NCBI GenBank assembly: GCA_964030475.1
Contig: CAXIPT010000004.1
Span: 3,087,455 to 3,151,454, forward strand
Reading direction: 5' to 3'
Origin: Tethya wilhelma
Taxonomy: Eukaryota; Porifera; Demospongiae; Tethyida; Tethyidae
DNA length: 64,000 nt
A program made the position numbers and the translations under genes. The notes beneath the pieces are model-generated. The model ran no database searches. It was not told the DNA's origin and worked only from the letters and a program-made list of their open reading frames with translations. Shown in pieces: positions 47,193 through 59,200 of the stretch. Each line of letters begins with the position of its first letter. The first letter of the stretch is position 1.

Positions 47193-49145
47193 CGTGTGTG
47201 TGAGTGTGTGTGTGTGTGTGTGCGTGCGTGCGTGTGTGTGTGTATGTGTGTCTGTGTGTGAGTGTGTGCATGCGTCACTACATGATGAGCCAGCAATGTG
47301 TGTCCATATGCTATTGTGTGTGTGTGTTTCTCCTTTCACTCAACGTACATCACTCCATTCATCCTATGACTACACATGTGCACAATTACCATATGATAAC
47401 AATAATGTGCACTAATTAGGATATGATAACAATACATTCCTCTGTAAGTACATTCACTGCCTACAGTTGGCAACACACATAATCACGATGAGAGGAGGTA
47501 ACTGTAACTTTGTTTCGAGGAAATATGAATTTGCTAGGGAGGAGCCTGGGAATGAAAAAAGGTTGAAATAGTATATCCAGGTTTCACTGGGAACCAAAAA
47601 CAGAAGTAAAGCTTGTAAGTACTAAAATGTCCTGGTTGCAGAGGCTAAAAAATTGATACATGTTACAAGGTATCTATGGGAGAAACATGCACCAATGAGA
47701 CCTAGATACAGTATACAGTTGCAGCTGGTTAGATTAGAACTTGTGTTGTGCTCTTGAACTCAATCAAATGTCAAATTCTCTTTCAACAAATAGTTCTTTG
47801 GCTACAAAGAAGTAAATAGTATGAGGTAGTGAATTCTTGTAAGGCTTTTTGGCTTGTTCTTGGCTGGCATGGTGCTTTAGCCAACTAGAAATGCTTGACA
47901 GTCGAGATGATTACCAGCACTTACTAATGATAGCTCTCGGGGAATATTGTGTCTATTAAGAAGATCTATTGATCGCAAATGGTATGCTAATAAATACAGT
48001 ATATGAAGACACACATAGCGTACGCATAAAATGCTTTGTGGCTTCAGGTATGGATCCAGGTAGCATACTTGACAGCCAACGAATGGCTAGAATGTGCAGT
48101 GTTGATGTCAATACTGTGGTATAGGATTGGACGTTCAAAGCATACCATTGCACCTCATTACATCATTAACTTTGACATTAGGGGTGTCACATGACTATAA
48201 TCAATGGGATGGTTTGGTTGCCATGGTGATAAGTAATACGGTAAGAAGAGACGAACATAGAGTACATAGATACATACATACCCACAAACAATGACAGAGA
48301 TGGCTTTGAACGTAATGAAACTTAGCAGCTAATGCAGGAGTGATGAGAACAGTCTTTTATCAATCATTATCTTACAGGGTAAACAATTATTCAATTAATT
48401 ACAATTATGGGCTAGCAATATCACAAATTCCCATCCATACACTGATATAAGATAGACCCACTGAACTTAGCTCTCAGGCCTGTAGACATCTGAGCATGTC
48501 TAAGGTGTGTCATATCATGTCCAACTGCCACTATAATTCCAGTGCCTATTCAGTGAATACCTAAGACATCTTCAACAAAAGACAAGGCCACTCAGCGAGG
48601 TGCCTCTAGGCTTGAGAACCAATCCCATACAGGGTATGTGGTAGCTACAGGGCTGGGTAAGACCCTCCATTAAAACATGGGAATTAACTTACATCAGTGG
48701 CCTCTCCCAATACTTCAATAAAACAGTAATACAGCACTAGAGCTAATTTCACACAGGGAGTTTCAACTTACTCCTGTACTATAGCTAATGCACAGAGAGT
48801 TTTCAACTTATTTATGTACTAAAGCTAATATGTATAGTAAGTTTCAATACACAGCTAATATACACAGGCTTATTTCTGTACTACAATTAGTACACATGAT
48901 ACACACACGAGGAGTTTCTACTTATTTTTGTTTGATGCTGAAAAAATTTAATGTCTGAGTGACCTTCAAAATTGACTTTGAGAGATACTAGTGGTTTATT
49001 ATGTATGGACTTTGTTACATTCATAAATGGAAGATGTTCAATAATGCATCGTACGGAATAACATTTAAGGCATGTAATATTCACAATAGAGCGATTGATA
49101 TAATATAAAGCTGTTACAACACATTGTTGGAATACATGTGATTAG

Positions 49146-49205
<60 letters not shown>

Positions 49206-50302
49206 TCTATGATCTACATACACACATTCAGGCATACCTAAGACATGCAGTGTTGATGTCAATAATGTGGATATGTTGGTATAGGATTGAACGTTCAAAG
49301 CATACCATTGCACCTCATTACATCATTAACTTTAACATTAGGGGTGTCACATGACTATAATCAATGGGATGCTTTGGTTGCCATGGCAATAAGTGATGCG
49401 GTAAGAAGAGACGAACATACAGTACATCAATACATATCCACAAACAATGGCACAGATGGCTTTGAACGTAATGAAACTTAGCAGCTAATGCAGGAGTGAT
49501 GAGAACAGTCTTTTATCAATCATTATCTTACAGGGTAAACAATTATTCAATTAATTACAATTATGGGCTAGCAAAATCACAAATTCCCATCCATACACTG
49601 ATATAAGATAGACCTACTGAGCTTAGCTCTCAGGCCTGCAGACATCTGAGCATGTCTAAGGTGTGTCATATCATGTCCAACTGCCACTATAATTCCAGTG
49701 CCTATTCAGTGAATACCTAAGACATCTTCAACAAAAGACAAGGCCACTCAGCGAGGTGCCTCTAGGCTTGAGAACCAATCCCATACAGGGTATGTGGTAG
49801 CTACAGGGCTGGGTAAGACCCTCCATTATAACATGGGAATTAACTTACATCTGTAGCCTCTCCCAATACTTCAATAAAACAGTAGTACAGGACTACAGCT
49901 AATACACATAGGGAGTTACAACTTACTCCTGTACTATAGCTAATGCACAGTAAGTTTCAACTTATTTACGTACTAAAGCTAATATGTATAGTATAAGTTT
50001 CAATACACAGCTAATATACATAGGCTTATTTCTGTACTACAACTAGTACACATGATACACACACACGAGGAGTTTCAACTTATTTTTGTTTTGATGTTGA
50101 AAAATGTCTGAGTGACCTTCAAACTTGACTTTGAGAGATACACTGTACTAGTAGTTTATGTATGGACTTTGCTACATTCATAAATGGAAGATGTTCAATA
50201 ATGCATGGTACGGAATAACATTTATGGCATGTAATATTCACAATAGAGCGATTGATATAATATAAAGCTGTTACAACACATTGTTGGAATACATGTGATT
50301 AG

Positions 50303-50344
<42 letters not shown>

Positions 50345-50393
50345 TCTATGATCTACATAGACACATTCAGGCATACCTAAGGCACACGCACAT

Positions 50394-50442
<49 letters not shown>

Positions 50443-52384
50443 ATTTCTGCTGCCACTGAGGATCAAGCCAGCTTGTCTGTGCGGCACAAGAAGCCGTGCT
50501 ATGGCATTCCCCTTAGGTAGAGTCCACCAGGGGGTGGTAGGAGACCATTATGTCATCAAAGAGATAGCATAATGGGTTAGTTAGTATACCAGTTACTAAG
50601 GTCACACTATCTACTTGTGCAGCTATTCTACTCTCACACGATCAAAGCATTGGAACTGTGATCCTGACGAAAGCCTTACATGTGACATCACATAATCTGT
50701 CACATGACAGAGTTCTGTTTTGATCTACGATCATTTGACAATAAAAGGAAAAGATCTGACAATGATTAACACTACATACATGTACCTTATATGCTCAAAC
50801 ACATGTTACAAAATACAGGATATAAACACATGTATATAGTCTACCTCCAAGCTTGGTCTAATCCACAACCATTCTTTTCTAAATGTTTTCCTAACACCTT
50901 CAAATGGACTAGAATTATAACCAATTTTACTTTAAGACCCACTAATTCAATCCCCAAATGGTAACATACAATCCCCTACCACTCTCTGGGCATGCACAGT
51001 GGAATACTAAAATCTATTTACATTCAATTGAACCTTTGTTTTCTCGCTATAACTTAGCTGTACTGTACATCAACCAATTTCAATATTTCAAACACCATTA
51101 AAACAGTATGTTTCACGTAGATTCTAATAGTAGCTAACTGCCTTTTACCAGCTAAATCTCAATGTTTTACCATACATTAAATATTATGACCACATCAAAT
51201 CAATCCTACTCCAAGAAAAGATGTGTTGAGCTAGCCCACCATTGCTGCTGATAGGATGGTCTCCTACAAACCAACCCTCTAGTGAACTAGAACCAAGAGT
51301 CTAAAACATCTCTTTCCTTAGAGATGACCATATGGGTTAGAGTTGGTTTAATCCCACACTGCAAGCACACCATAGAGACCCTAATAAAGATGATATGAGC
51401 TCTTCAAAGGAGTCTAGTCAAAAGACAGCGAACAAGTTTTTCGAACCGAGAGCCAAAAAATTCAAATTCTCAGTCAATAGCAATCAGACAGATATTGACA
51501 ACCATGGATTGGAAAGGACCTACGTATCAATACACATTGGAAGGAAGTCTGCCCATACTGGACACCTAAAGAAACATTGTGTACAATAAATTAGAGTGTA
51601 CATGTATATAATTTCCTTTTCCAAAAAAACAATACATGGGCATTATTCAGAGATTGTGGTGTATTGTCAATAGGATATGGAGAGGCTTTATATGAACTTT
51701 TACAGTGGTACAAAGATATGGTGCTTTAATTTCGTTAAGATGAGTCAACACATTGGTAGATGTTGATTGTGATGTGTGTGTGCAGGTGTGTGTGTGTGTG
51801 TGTGCGTGTGTGTGTGTGTGTATGCGTGTTTGTGAGCCAGCATAAAGACAAACCACACAAACACACTATACATATAATTGTTGTCCTGATTGTTCTAAGA
51901 GATAAGACAACAATGGCAGAACGAATGTACACACTAAGAAGTACATGTGGAGAACAGAATTTTATGGCATACACACATGATTGTTTCTCTCTCTACTCAA
52001 TTCACATGGAGCCAAATTATAAAACTTGGCTTCTAAAATACATACACACACACACACACACATGTACATACGTACTCGCTCACTCTCTCTCACACACACA
52101 CACACAAACACTATCACACACAAACTCTAGATGAAATCTTAAACTGTTTGAAGGAAACAAGCAGATGAACTCTAATATCACATCAATAGATCTGGGGACA
52201 CACACACACACACACACACACAACAGAACACACGGCTACAAATTGAATCAATGTTCACTACACAGTTTGAAGGACCTCAAGAATTCAGTGTTCCTTTGTA
52301 CAATACAAAGACTAACCATATCAGAAGTCATGCTACAAGAGAGGCTGCAGCCTGCAGCAACAACTGCAACAGTAACATGATATG

Positions 52385-52424
<40 letters not shown>

Positions 52425-53242
52425 TGTCTGTCAGCAAATACAGAAGACCAATGACACACAGAGGTGATGAAAATAATAGCTAGCTTGATATTTGTGTTTT
52501 TCATATACAAAGAAAAGTCCATGAAAGCTCATTATCTATTCCACGGTAAACACTTACACACACACACAAACATAAACAGATACTGTCGATACCAGTTCAA
52601 CAGTAGAGTGGTCACGTCAGCTGACAAAGTACAAACACACCACAGAGAGACAAGACGTGCCAGACTGTACATACACTGACACAAAATTTAATTTGGTCAC
52701 TATGTTTTGACTTACCTGCACACACGCACACACCACGGCTCTTTAGTAATAGACACAGGCTATCTATGAAGTTAAAAACTGCCTCTTTCATATACGACTG
52801 CTCTTCAGCACAGCTAGAGCACAGGACGGCTGACAGAACTGTCGGGACTGTGAGAACCTCTGCTCAAGACCGGCTATTGTTTTGACTTCCTGCCACCTCC
52901 CACCTCCTTAAAGATAAGTCGGTAGTGGTCGTCAGTACGATATGTAGCAAAATTACAGGGTTATCAAAACTTGCCCCGTTGATGACCTTTACCCGATACG
53001 GCCCAAATTTAATATTTTGGGAGATACTTAACATTTCATGGGTACTTATGCATAATACAAAAACAACTCCTGTCCACAATGAATGGGGTAGCAAGTCAAG
53101 TCATAATATTAAATTTTGAATTGGTAAAAATTGGAAGAGCAGAATGAAGATTTTTTATCTTCAGGAAAGAAATGAACAGAGATAGAAAGAGAGAGAAAAG
53201 GGTAGAGAGGGAGATAAAGAGAGAAAAAGCATAAATAATAGC
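46813..53242. other. Repeat-rich region without a recognised gene
   Basis: Holds (TG)n/(CA)n tracts (46932, 47153-47262, 49149-49201, 50305-50341, 50391-50441, 51772-51830, 52199-52222), (GA)n at 52387-52420 and the 1.15-kb tandem duplication at 48092-50383. A short frame at 51395-51589 (MSSSKESSQKTANKFF) follows an ATG but has no homology or splice support. No gene can be supported in 6.4 kb. Confidence 0.55.
48092..50383. repeat. 1.15-kb tandem duplication (two units)
   Basis: Unit 1 about 48092-49243 and unit 2 about 49244-50383 share ATAGGATTG(G/A)ACGTTCAAAG at 48121 and 49281 and a long block around GGCCACTCAGCGAGGTGCCT (48586 and 49741). Both end with a (CA)n tract and GCATCTATGATCTACATA. 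The offset falls from 1,160 to about 1,139 because of small indels. No coding potential is conserved between the units. Confidence 0.9.
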
Positions 53243-55027
53243 TCAAAAGTAAGACTTGAAGATGGTGACATTGATGGCTAAATTTCCGTTCTCTCCGAAA
53301 TGCTGTGCCATGGCCGTTTCAAAGATGAGGCAGTCGTTACTTGAGATGACACTTGCAATTCCCTCGTGTATACTACGTGGCTTTGCCTCCCAGATGAGCT
53401 TACGCCCATGACCAACTAGTTCCAACTTGTATCTGTAGAACAGAATACAGTCATGAGTGTAAAAAGGAGATAAAAATGAAGAAAAATGTCAAATGGTTTG
53501 AGGTCCAATAATACGAAGCCTTATTGTAGACAAAATTATTACATATTAACAGCTCAAACATTACATAACATGTGTGAGTGAAGCATACCTAATGCTCCTT
53601 TACATGTGAATCACATGTGCAAACAAATAATGGGTTACCATACAGAAAAGGCATACCTATATGCGTACACGTGAACTGCATGTGTAGCAAAAAAAAACGT
53701 TCATTATGAGAACAGCCCTGTGTGGCTAAGAGGATCCATAGTATTGGGTTGTAAATCTGATTACACTAGCCAGGAAACTTTTTACAAAGCAAACGTTTTG
53801 GCATGAATACAAGTGCCTTCTTCAGTGCAACTGACCAAAACAAGTGGGAATGACCATAAAAAGGATGGGTCGGTGGGTGGTGACTGTATATATACTAAAT
53901 TTGGGAGCATGCTTTTCCTGTGTACTCATAAGCCTGAACAAAAAATGGAGTAGCTCACACACACACACAGTTAGGGGACTCCTCTAGTGACAAGGAAAAC
54001 AGTAATATTTGGTGAATCATCATGTCACAATAACCAGTAACATATGTGCAGGTCCTACTCATAAACATAAGCTCTAGTAGTTGTAGTACAGTATAGACAA
54101 GCCTCTAGGAAATTGAAGCTGCTCATATTAGTGGTGATACAAAGCCCGCTTAAACTTTTTACATCCTAAACACACACACACACACACATATGCACACATA
54201 TGCACGCACACACACACATATGCACACACACACACGCACACACACACACACACACACCTAAACGCTTCTGCCTGCTTCTCAGTCCCTATGATCTGCACCA
54301 CGGCAAAGAACTGCTGATGTCCTTCATGCCTCTCCTGCTTCTCCAACACCAACATAAAATAGTGCTCAAAACAACACTGCATCATGACCCAGTCCACAGC
54401 GCCCGGTAGATTAATATCCGTTGCCAGGAACACTATATCTTCTCCTTGAAGTGTTGTGATGGTCTTGTGAGCATTCAGTAGATGATCGAGAACCACGTCA
54501 AGATTGCCGTACCACTTACAAGAGGTGCCGGGACATGGGCACGAATATGGCCGATATTCACACACCTCTTCGTGAGTTCTTTTGGCCTTGTGTAGCATCC
54601 GTAGCGTACAACCATTACTGGCATATTTGCACGGAAATTGTACCGTTTCGGCGACTTTTTCCATGGCTAGGTTCCTGACTCTACAAGGTGGGCCACGACA
54701 GCTTGGACACATTTCCACTTTAGGTTTACAGTTGGTGCATATAAGATGACCTTGTTCGCACTGGAAGATTGGCGGGAGGACGTAATCGAAGCAGACGGGA
54801 CATTCGAACAGGACTGCCAAGTCTGTGGACGTGTTGACGTTCATTCCGGGATTGGTTACCGCGGCGATAGCAGCAGCGTGTGCGACGATACGTTGTTGTT
54901 GATCGGAGGGAGTGGGTGAGGATATTGAGCCCGATCTCGGTTGAGGTTGAGTTTGATTGCACGCCAAATTGAGGGGCGTACTCATCGATGGATTGATAGG
55001 ATTTGGTATGTGGTTTGTACCTGCCAT
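53243..55027 (-). CDS. SIAH: SIAH (seven in absentia) E3 ubiquitin-protein ligase
   Basis: Two exons, 55027-54258 and 53432-53243, joined within an AGA codon, encode 319 residues. The N-terminal 70 residues are Ser/Pro/Gln-rich and variable. The RING finger spans CPVCFDY (Cys76) to CPSC (Cys110). Two SIAH-type zinc fingers follow ([10 protein letters not shown] to about residue 187). The C-terminal substrate-binding domain includes [20 protein letters not shown] and, in exon 2, [12 protein letters not shown] and [11 protein letters not shown]. Identity to animal SIAH1/SIAH2 is very high by eye and length is normal for the family. In the family it ubiquitinates substrates bound through the C-terminal domain for proteasomal degradation. 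The exon 1 donor abuts a long (CA)n/(TG)n tract, so length changes there could affect splicing. Confidence 0.97.
53758..53850 (-). mobile_element. Possible retroelement tail fragment in the SIAH intron
   Basis: On the minus strand GCACTGAAGAAGGCACTTG is followed by GCCAAAACGTTTGC. This pairing of a CTGAAGAAGGC word with a CGAAACGTTT-like word is a recurrent feature at the ends of Penelope-like and some LINE elements. No reverse transcriptase is seen, so only a relic is proposed. Confidence 0.35.
54170..54258. repeat. (CA)n microsatellite at the SIAH splice donor
   Basis: Interrupted CA repeat, read as (TG)n on the coding strand, starting at the first intron bases. The donor itself (AG|GTGTGTG) is made of the repeat. 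Confidence 0.93.
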
Positions 55028-56219
55028 GGTCTATAGATATCATATGATGTACTGTTCACTTAGACAGTGAAATTACGGAAATTGTGCCCAGTACCTATGA
55101 AAGAAAATAATCGCCAAAATAACATACAAAACGCGTACTGGGGAGTCTACGCGTATAATAGGGATACGTATACATACATATAATATCTATTTGTTGAATA
55201 TAAGAGTGATAAAGCTGAGCTAAAGTAGGGTTTTGCTGACTTACCTTCCCCGTACAACTTTCTCTTGGCTTTGTTATGATCATGTGATTGGTCACATGAC
55301 CAATAATAATTAATTGACTCACCGTCAACTTTTTGCGCATGCTCAGTAAGGTTTCAAGCCACAATTTGCCACTGCTCAGCTGACTGCTGTTAGTAACTTA
55401 CGTCTGGAACTATGGGCACTATTTCACTGAAGGTACGTACGTAAGAAAGAGAAATGAATCCTGAGGCTAGTCTAACTCATTAGGCCACTGTACTATGCCC
55501 ATCTTGACTTACGTAATTACCTCAACTGCTGCACGGGAGCTGGCATGCAGGCATGTCACAGATTCGTAAACTGATTATGTTTCTCCATAGATTTGTGACC
55601 TCTGAGAAATCTACCTATTAATCTATACAAGTTACCTGTTTACCAGTTTGAAGACACGAACACAATTTATTGGGCATGCATTTAAGTACTTTCATAAAGG
55701 TAAGTCATTCTGAGTGTTTTAAAGTGGTATGACACTGTGTGTGTGCAATCCTGATCTATAAATATTAATATTGTACTTGGCCACTTTGAATTTGTCTGCA
55801 TGCCTCAAGAACATTACAACTCAATTCCTATTATGATCATTCCTTTTTCTGAACTGTGAAATACACTATTGCTATAGTACTGATAGAAAAAAATAAAATT
55901 CTACAGCTGTGTCACTGTAATCTGTGTTGGCATGCTGAGCTAGCTAGCTAACTACAGTTGTCTTCATAGTTCACTATAACACGTTGACCGTACACTCTAC
56001 ATGTATACTCCACATGTCCAGTGTTTGATGATATTCATTTGAATACCATATTATAGTGATACTACTATACGATACATTCAATTTGTTTGTTCTATTGTAC
56101 AATATTAATACAAAATAAATGCATAGTAACTGCTTAAATAGATGCAACATTGTTCCTAAACTCATGACACAATTATAGATGTTTAACAGCTTAGTAGCCA
56201 AATTTGAATCATACCTTGC
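55028..56219. promoter_or_regulatory. SIAH upstream region / divergent spacer
   Basis: Separates SIAH (-) from the 56-kb gene (+). At 55287-55304 ATTGGTCACATGACCAAT places two inverted CCAAT boxes around an E-box-like CACATG. GCGCATGCTCAGTA (55335-55348) resembles the word in the K-gene promoters. Otherwise AT-rich with no gene. Confidence 0.45.
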
Positions 56220-59200
56220 ATGCACAGTCATGCATTTTTACAGTGCAGTTATTGTTATTACAATAATAATACTACAATTAAATTTTGTTTGTTTCAGTAT
56301 TGTAATAATACGATACAATGTATTATTACGTTGTTGGTGCTCACATCTGCTGAGACCTACTATGTCACACCATCATCAAACACCCCATGTCATGAAGAAG
56401 GTGTGCCTTGCTTCACTCTCTCTGAGTACGCTAATAAATCGACCAACTACTTTGCCTCCAACACCACTCTTATCCTTCTACCAGGGAATCACAGCTTTGA
56501 TTCAGAGCTTTCTTTTGGAAACATTTCATTCATATCCATTGAGTCTATTGAGTCTAGCTCTATTACGACTTCTCTAGCTAATACCACAGTTAACGTTACC
56601 TGCTGTGAGTCTACTAGGTTCACTTTTGAGTCAATTAGAGTTGTTAGAATGAGAGGATTAGCACTTTTTGGGTGTGTGAATAATGAAGTCACCAAGGTTG
56701 AAGAGTTTACAGTGGAGGACTGTAAGTTTGATGGTGAGAGACGGAATGGAACTGGGTTGCATCTAGTTGAGGTGAGCACTGCTGACATTACAGGGAGTGT
56801 TTTCATTTCCAATACTGGTCGTGAAGTCATTACCAATCCGCAGACCATCAATGGTTCATCATGGCCCATTCAATTCAAAGGAGTAGCTGGTGGAGCAATT
56901 GTGATGATCGACAGTACACATGGTATAACTGTTTTCAATTGTACATTCCAAAACAACACTATTACTGGAGATAATAGAGCTGCTGGCGGAGCACTGTTTG
57001 TTTGGTCGAGTCCTAATATTACTATTGTCAATAGCACTCTCAACTACAACAGTGTGTCTGGAGATGGTGGAGCAATCTATGCATGGTCAAGTTCTAACAT
57101 TACTATAGTCAATAGCACTCTCAAATTCAACACGGCATATGGAGATGCATATGGTGGAGCAGTTGATGTTTTGTCAAGTCCAGTATATGTAGTCCACAGT
57201 ACTTTGAACAATAACCCTGTGTCTAGTGATGGTGGTGCAGTATACTGTAATGGAGGTCAGATGACTCAGATCAATATAGTAAATAGTACACTCAACAATA
57301 ATAGGGCAGGTGATTGTGGTGGAGCAGTGTATACATCTTCAACAGTCGTTAATGTAGACTCTTGTACACTTAAAGATAACTCTGTAAATGTATCTAGCAA
57401 TACTCACAACTATAATCAGAGTGCATTATTGAACCAGGGTGGTGGAGCTATGTGTGCTTTCTCCAAATCTATCACATTGATAAACAGTGTCTTTGATAGC
57501 AATACTGGTACTAGTACTGGAGCCAATGCAATTGGTGGTGGGGCAGTACTGACATTTTCAAATGTTGTCAATGTAACTAATAGTAATTTCAGCAACAACA
57601 CTGTGACTGTATTTGGTGGGGCACTTTATGTGCAAAATTCTCAAGCTATCAATATAAACAATAGTGTATTCAACAACAACACTGCAACTGGATATATACA
57701 CTATGGAAGGGGTGGAGCAGTATATATTCTTAACTGCTCAAACACAATAATTACAAATAGTTCACTCAGCAACAATCACATCGATGGAGAGAATGGAAAT
57801 GGTGGAGCCATGTGCATTTATAACTCAAGTCCTATCAATATCACTAACAGTACATTCAATAATAACAGTGTGAGTGGCAACAATGGTCATGGTGATTTGT
57901 CAAGTCCAGTATATGTAGTCCACAGTACTTTGAACAATAACCCTGTGTCTAGTGATGGTGGTGCAGTATACTGTAATGGAGGTCAGATGACTCAGATCAA
58001 TATAGTAAATAGTACACTCAACAATAATAGGGCAGGTGATTGTGGTGGAGCAGTGTATACATCTTCAACAGTCGTTAATGTAGACTCTTGTACACTTAAA
58101 GATAACTCTGTAAATGTATCTAGCAATACTCACAACTATAATCAGAGTGCATTATTGAACCAGGGTGGTGGAGCTATGTGTGCTTTCTCCAAATCTATCA
58201 CATTGATAAACAGTGTCTTTGATAGCAATACTGGTACTAGTACTGGAGCCAATGCAATTGGTGGTGGGGCAGTACTGACATTTTCAAATGTTGTCAATGT
58301 AACTAATAGTAATTTCAGCAACAACACTGTGACTGTATTTGGTGGGGCACTTTATGTGCAAAATTCTCAAGCTATCAATATAAACAATAGTGTATTCAAC
58401 AACAACACTGCAACTGGATATATACACTATGGAAGGGGTGGAGCAGTATATATTCTTAACTGCTCAAACACAATAATTACAAATAGTTCACTCAGCAACA
58501 ATCACATCGATGGAGAGAATGGAAATGGTGGAGCCATGTGCATTTATAACTCAAGTCCTATCAATATCACTAACAGTACATTCAATAATAACAGTGTGAG
58601 TGGCAACAATGGTCATGGTGGAGTAGTATTCATTCTGAACAAAGAACATACTAATATATCTGTAGAAAACTGTCTCTTCCACAACAACAGCTGTACTCAT
58701 GGATCAGTATTATACTTCAGCTTCTCGTCCTTCATTAGCAGGGGATTTCTTGATATCCAAAACAATGCAGCATCTCCCAGTGTATTGTATGCAGTAAAAA
58801 GCACATTATATTTTTATGGTAACACCAATGTTTCACATAATCATGGATCGTTGTTTGTTTACTCCTGCAATGTGACATTTATGGGAAAAATCACCATAAC
58901 AAAGAATAATCATCCTTTTAATTCATCTGAAGGAGGAGGGGCATTAACTGCTTTTCAAAGTAAAATAGTCTTCATAGGTGAAGTCAAACTCACACGAAAC
59001 AGAGCTATACGAGGTGGGGCCATTGCAGCTACAGAAAGCAAGCTTTATGTTTATGGGAAAACTATTGTGTCTCACAACAATGCCAAGTTTGGTGGAGGCA
59101 TCAATGCTTACCAGAGTGAACTTAACTTTAAGGATCATATCAAAATTAGTGGAAACAACGCAACCACCAAAGGTGGAGGTATTCATGCCATTAGCTCAAC

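Noticed and set aside
47062..47415. His/Thr- and Cys/Val-rich frames
   Set aside because: Translations of (TG)n/(CA)n microsatellites.
50440..51370. Possible element bounded by GTAGGAGACCAT-like inverted words
   Set aside because: Only about 12 bases match in inverse orientation (near 50540 and 51256); too short and no target duplication, so not called.
51395..51589. 64-codon frame starting MSSSKESSQKTANKFF
   Set aside because: ATG context is acceptable but there is no homology, splice site or neighbouring exon; not called as a gene.
57416..58327. Two identical 61-codon minus-strand frames
   Set aside because: Antisense shadows of the duplicated block in the beta-helix gene; useful only as evidence of the duplication.
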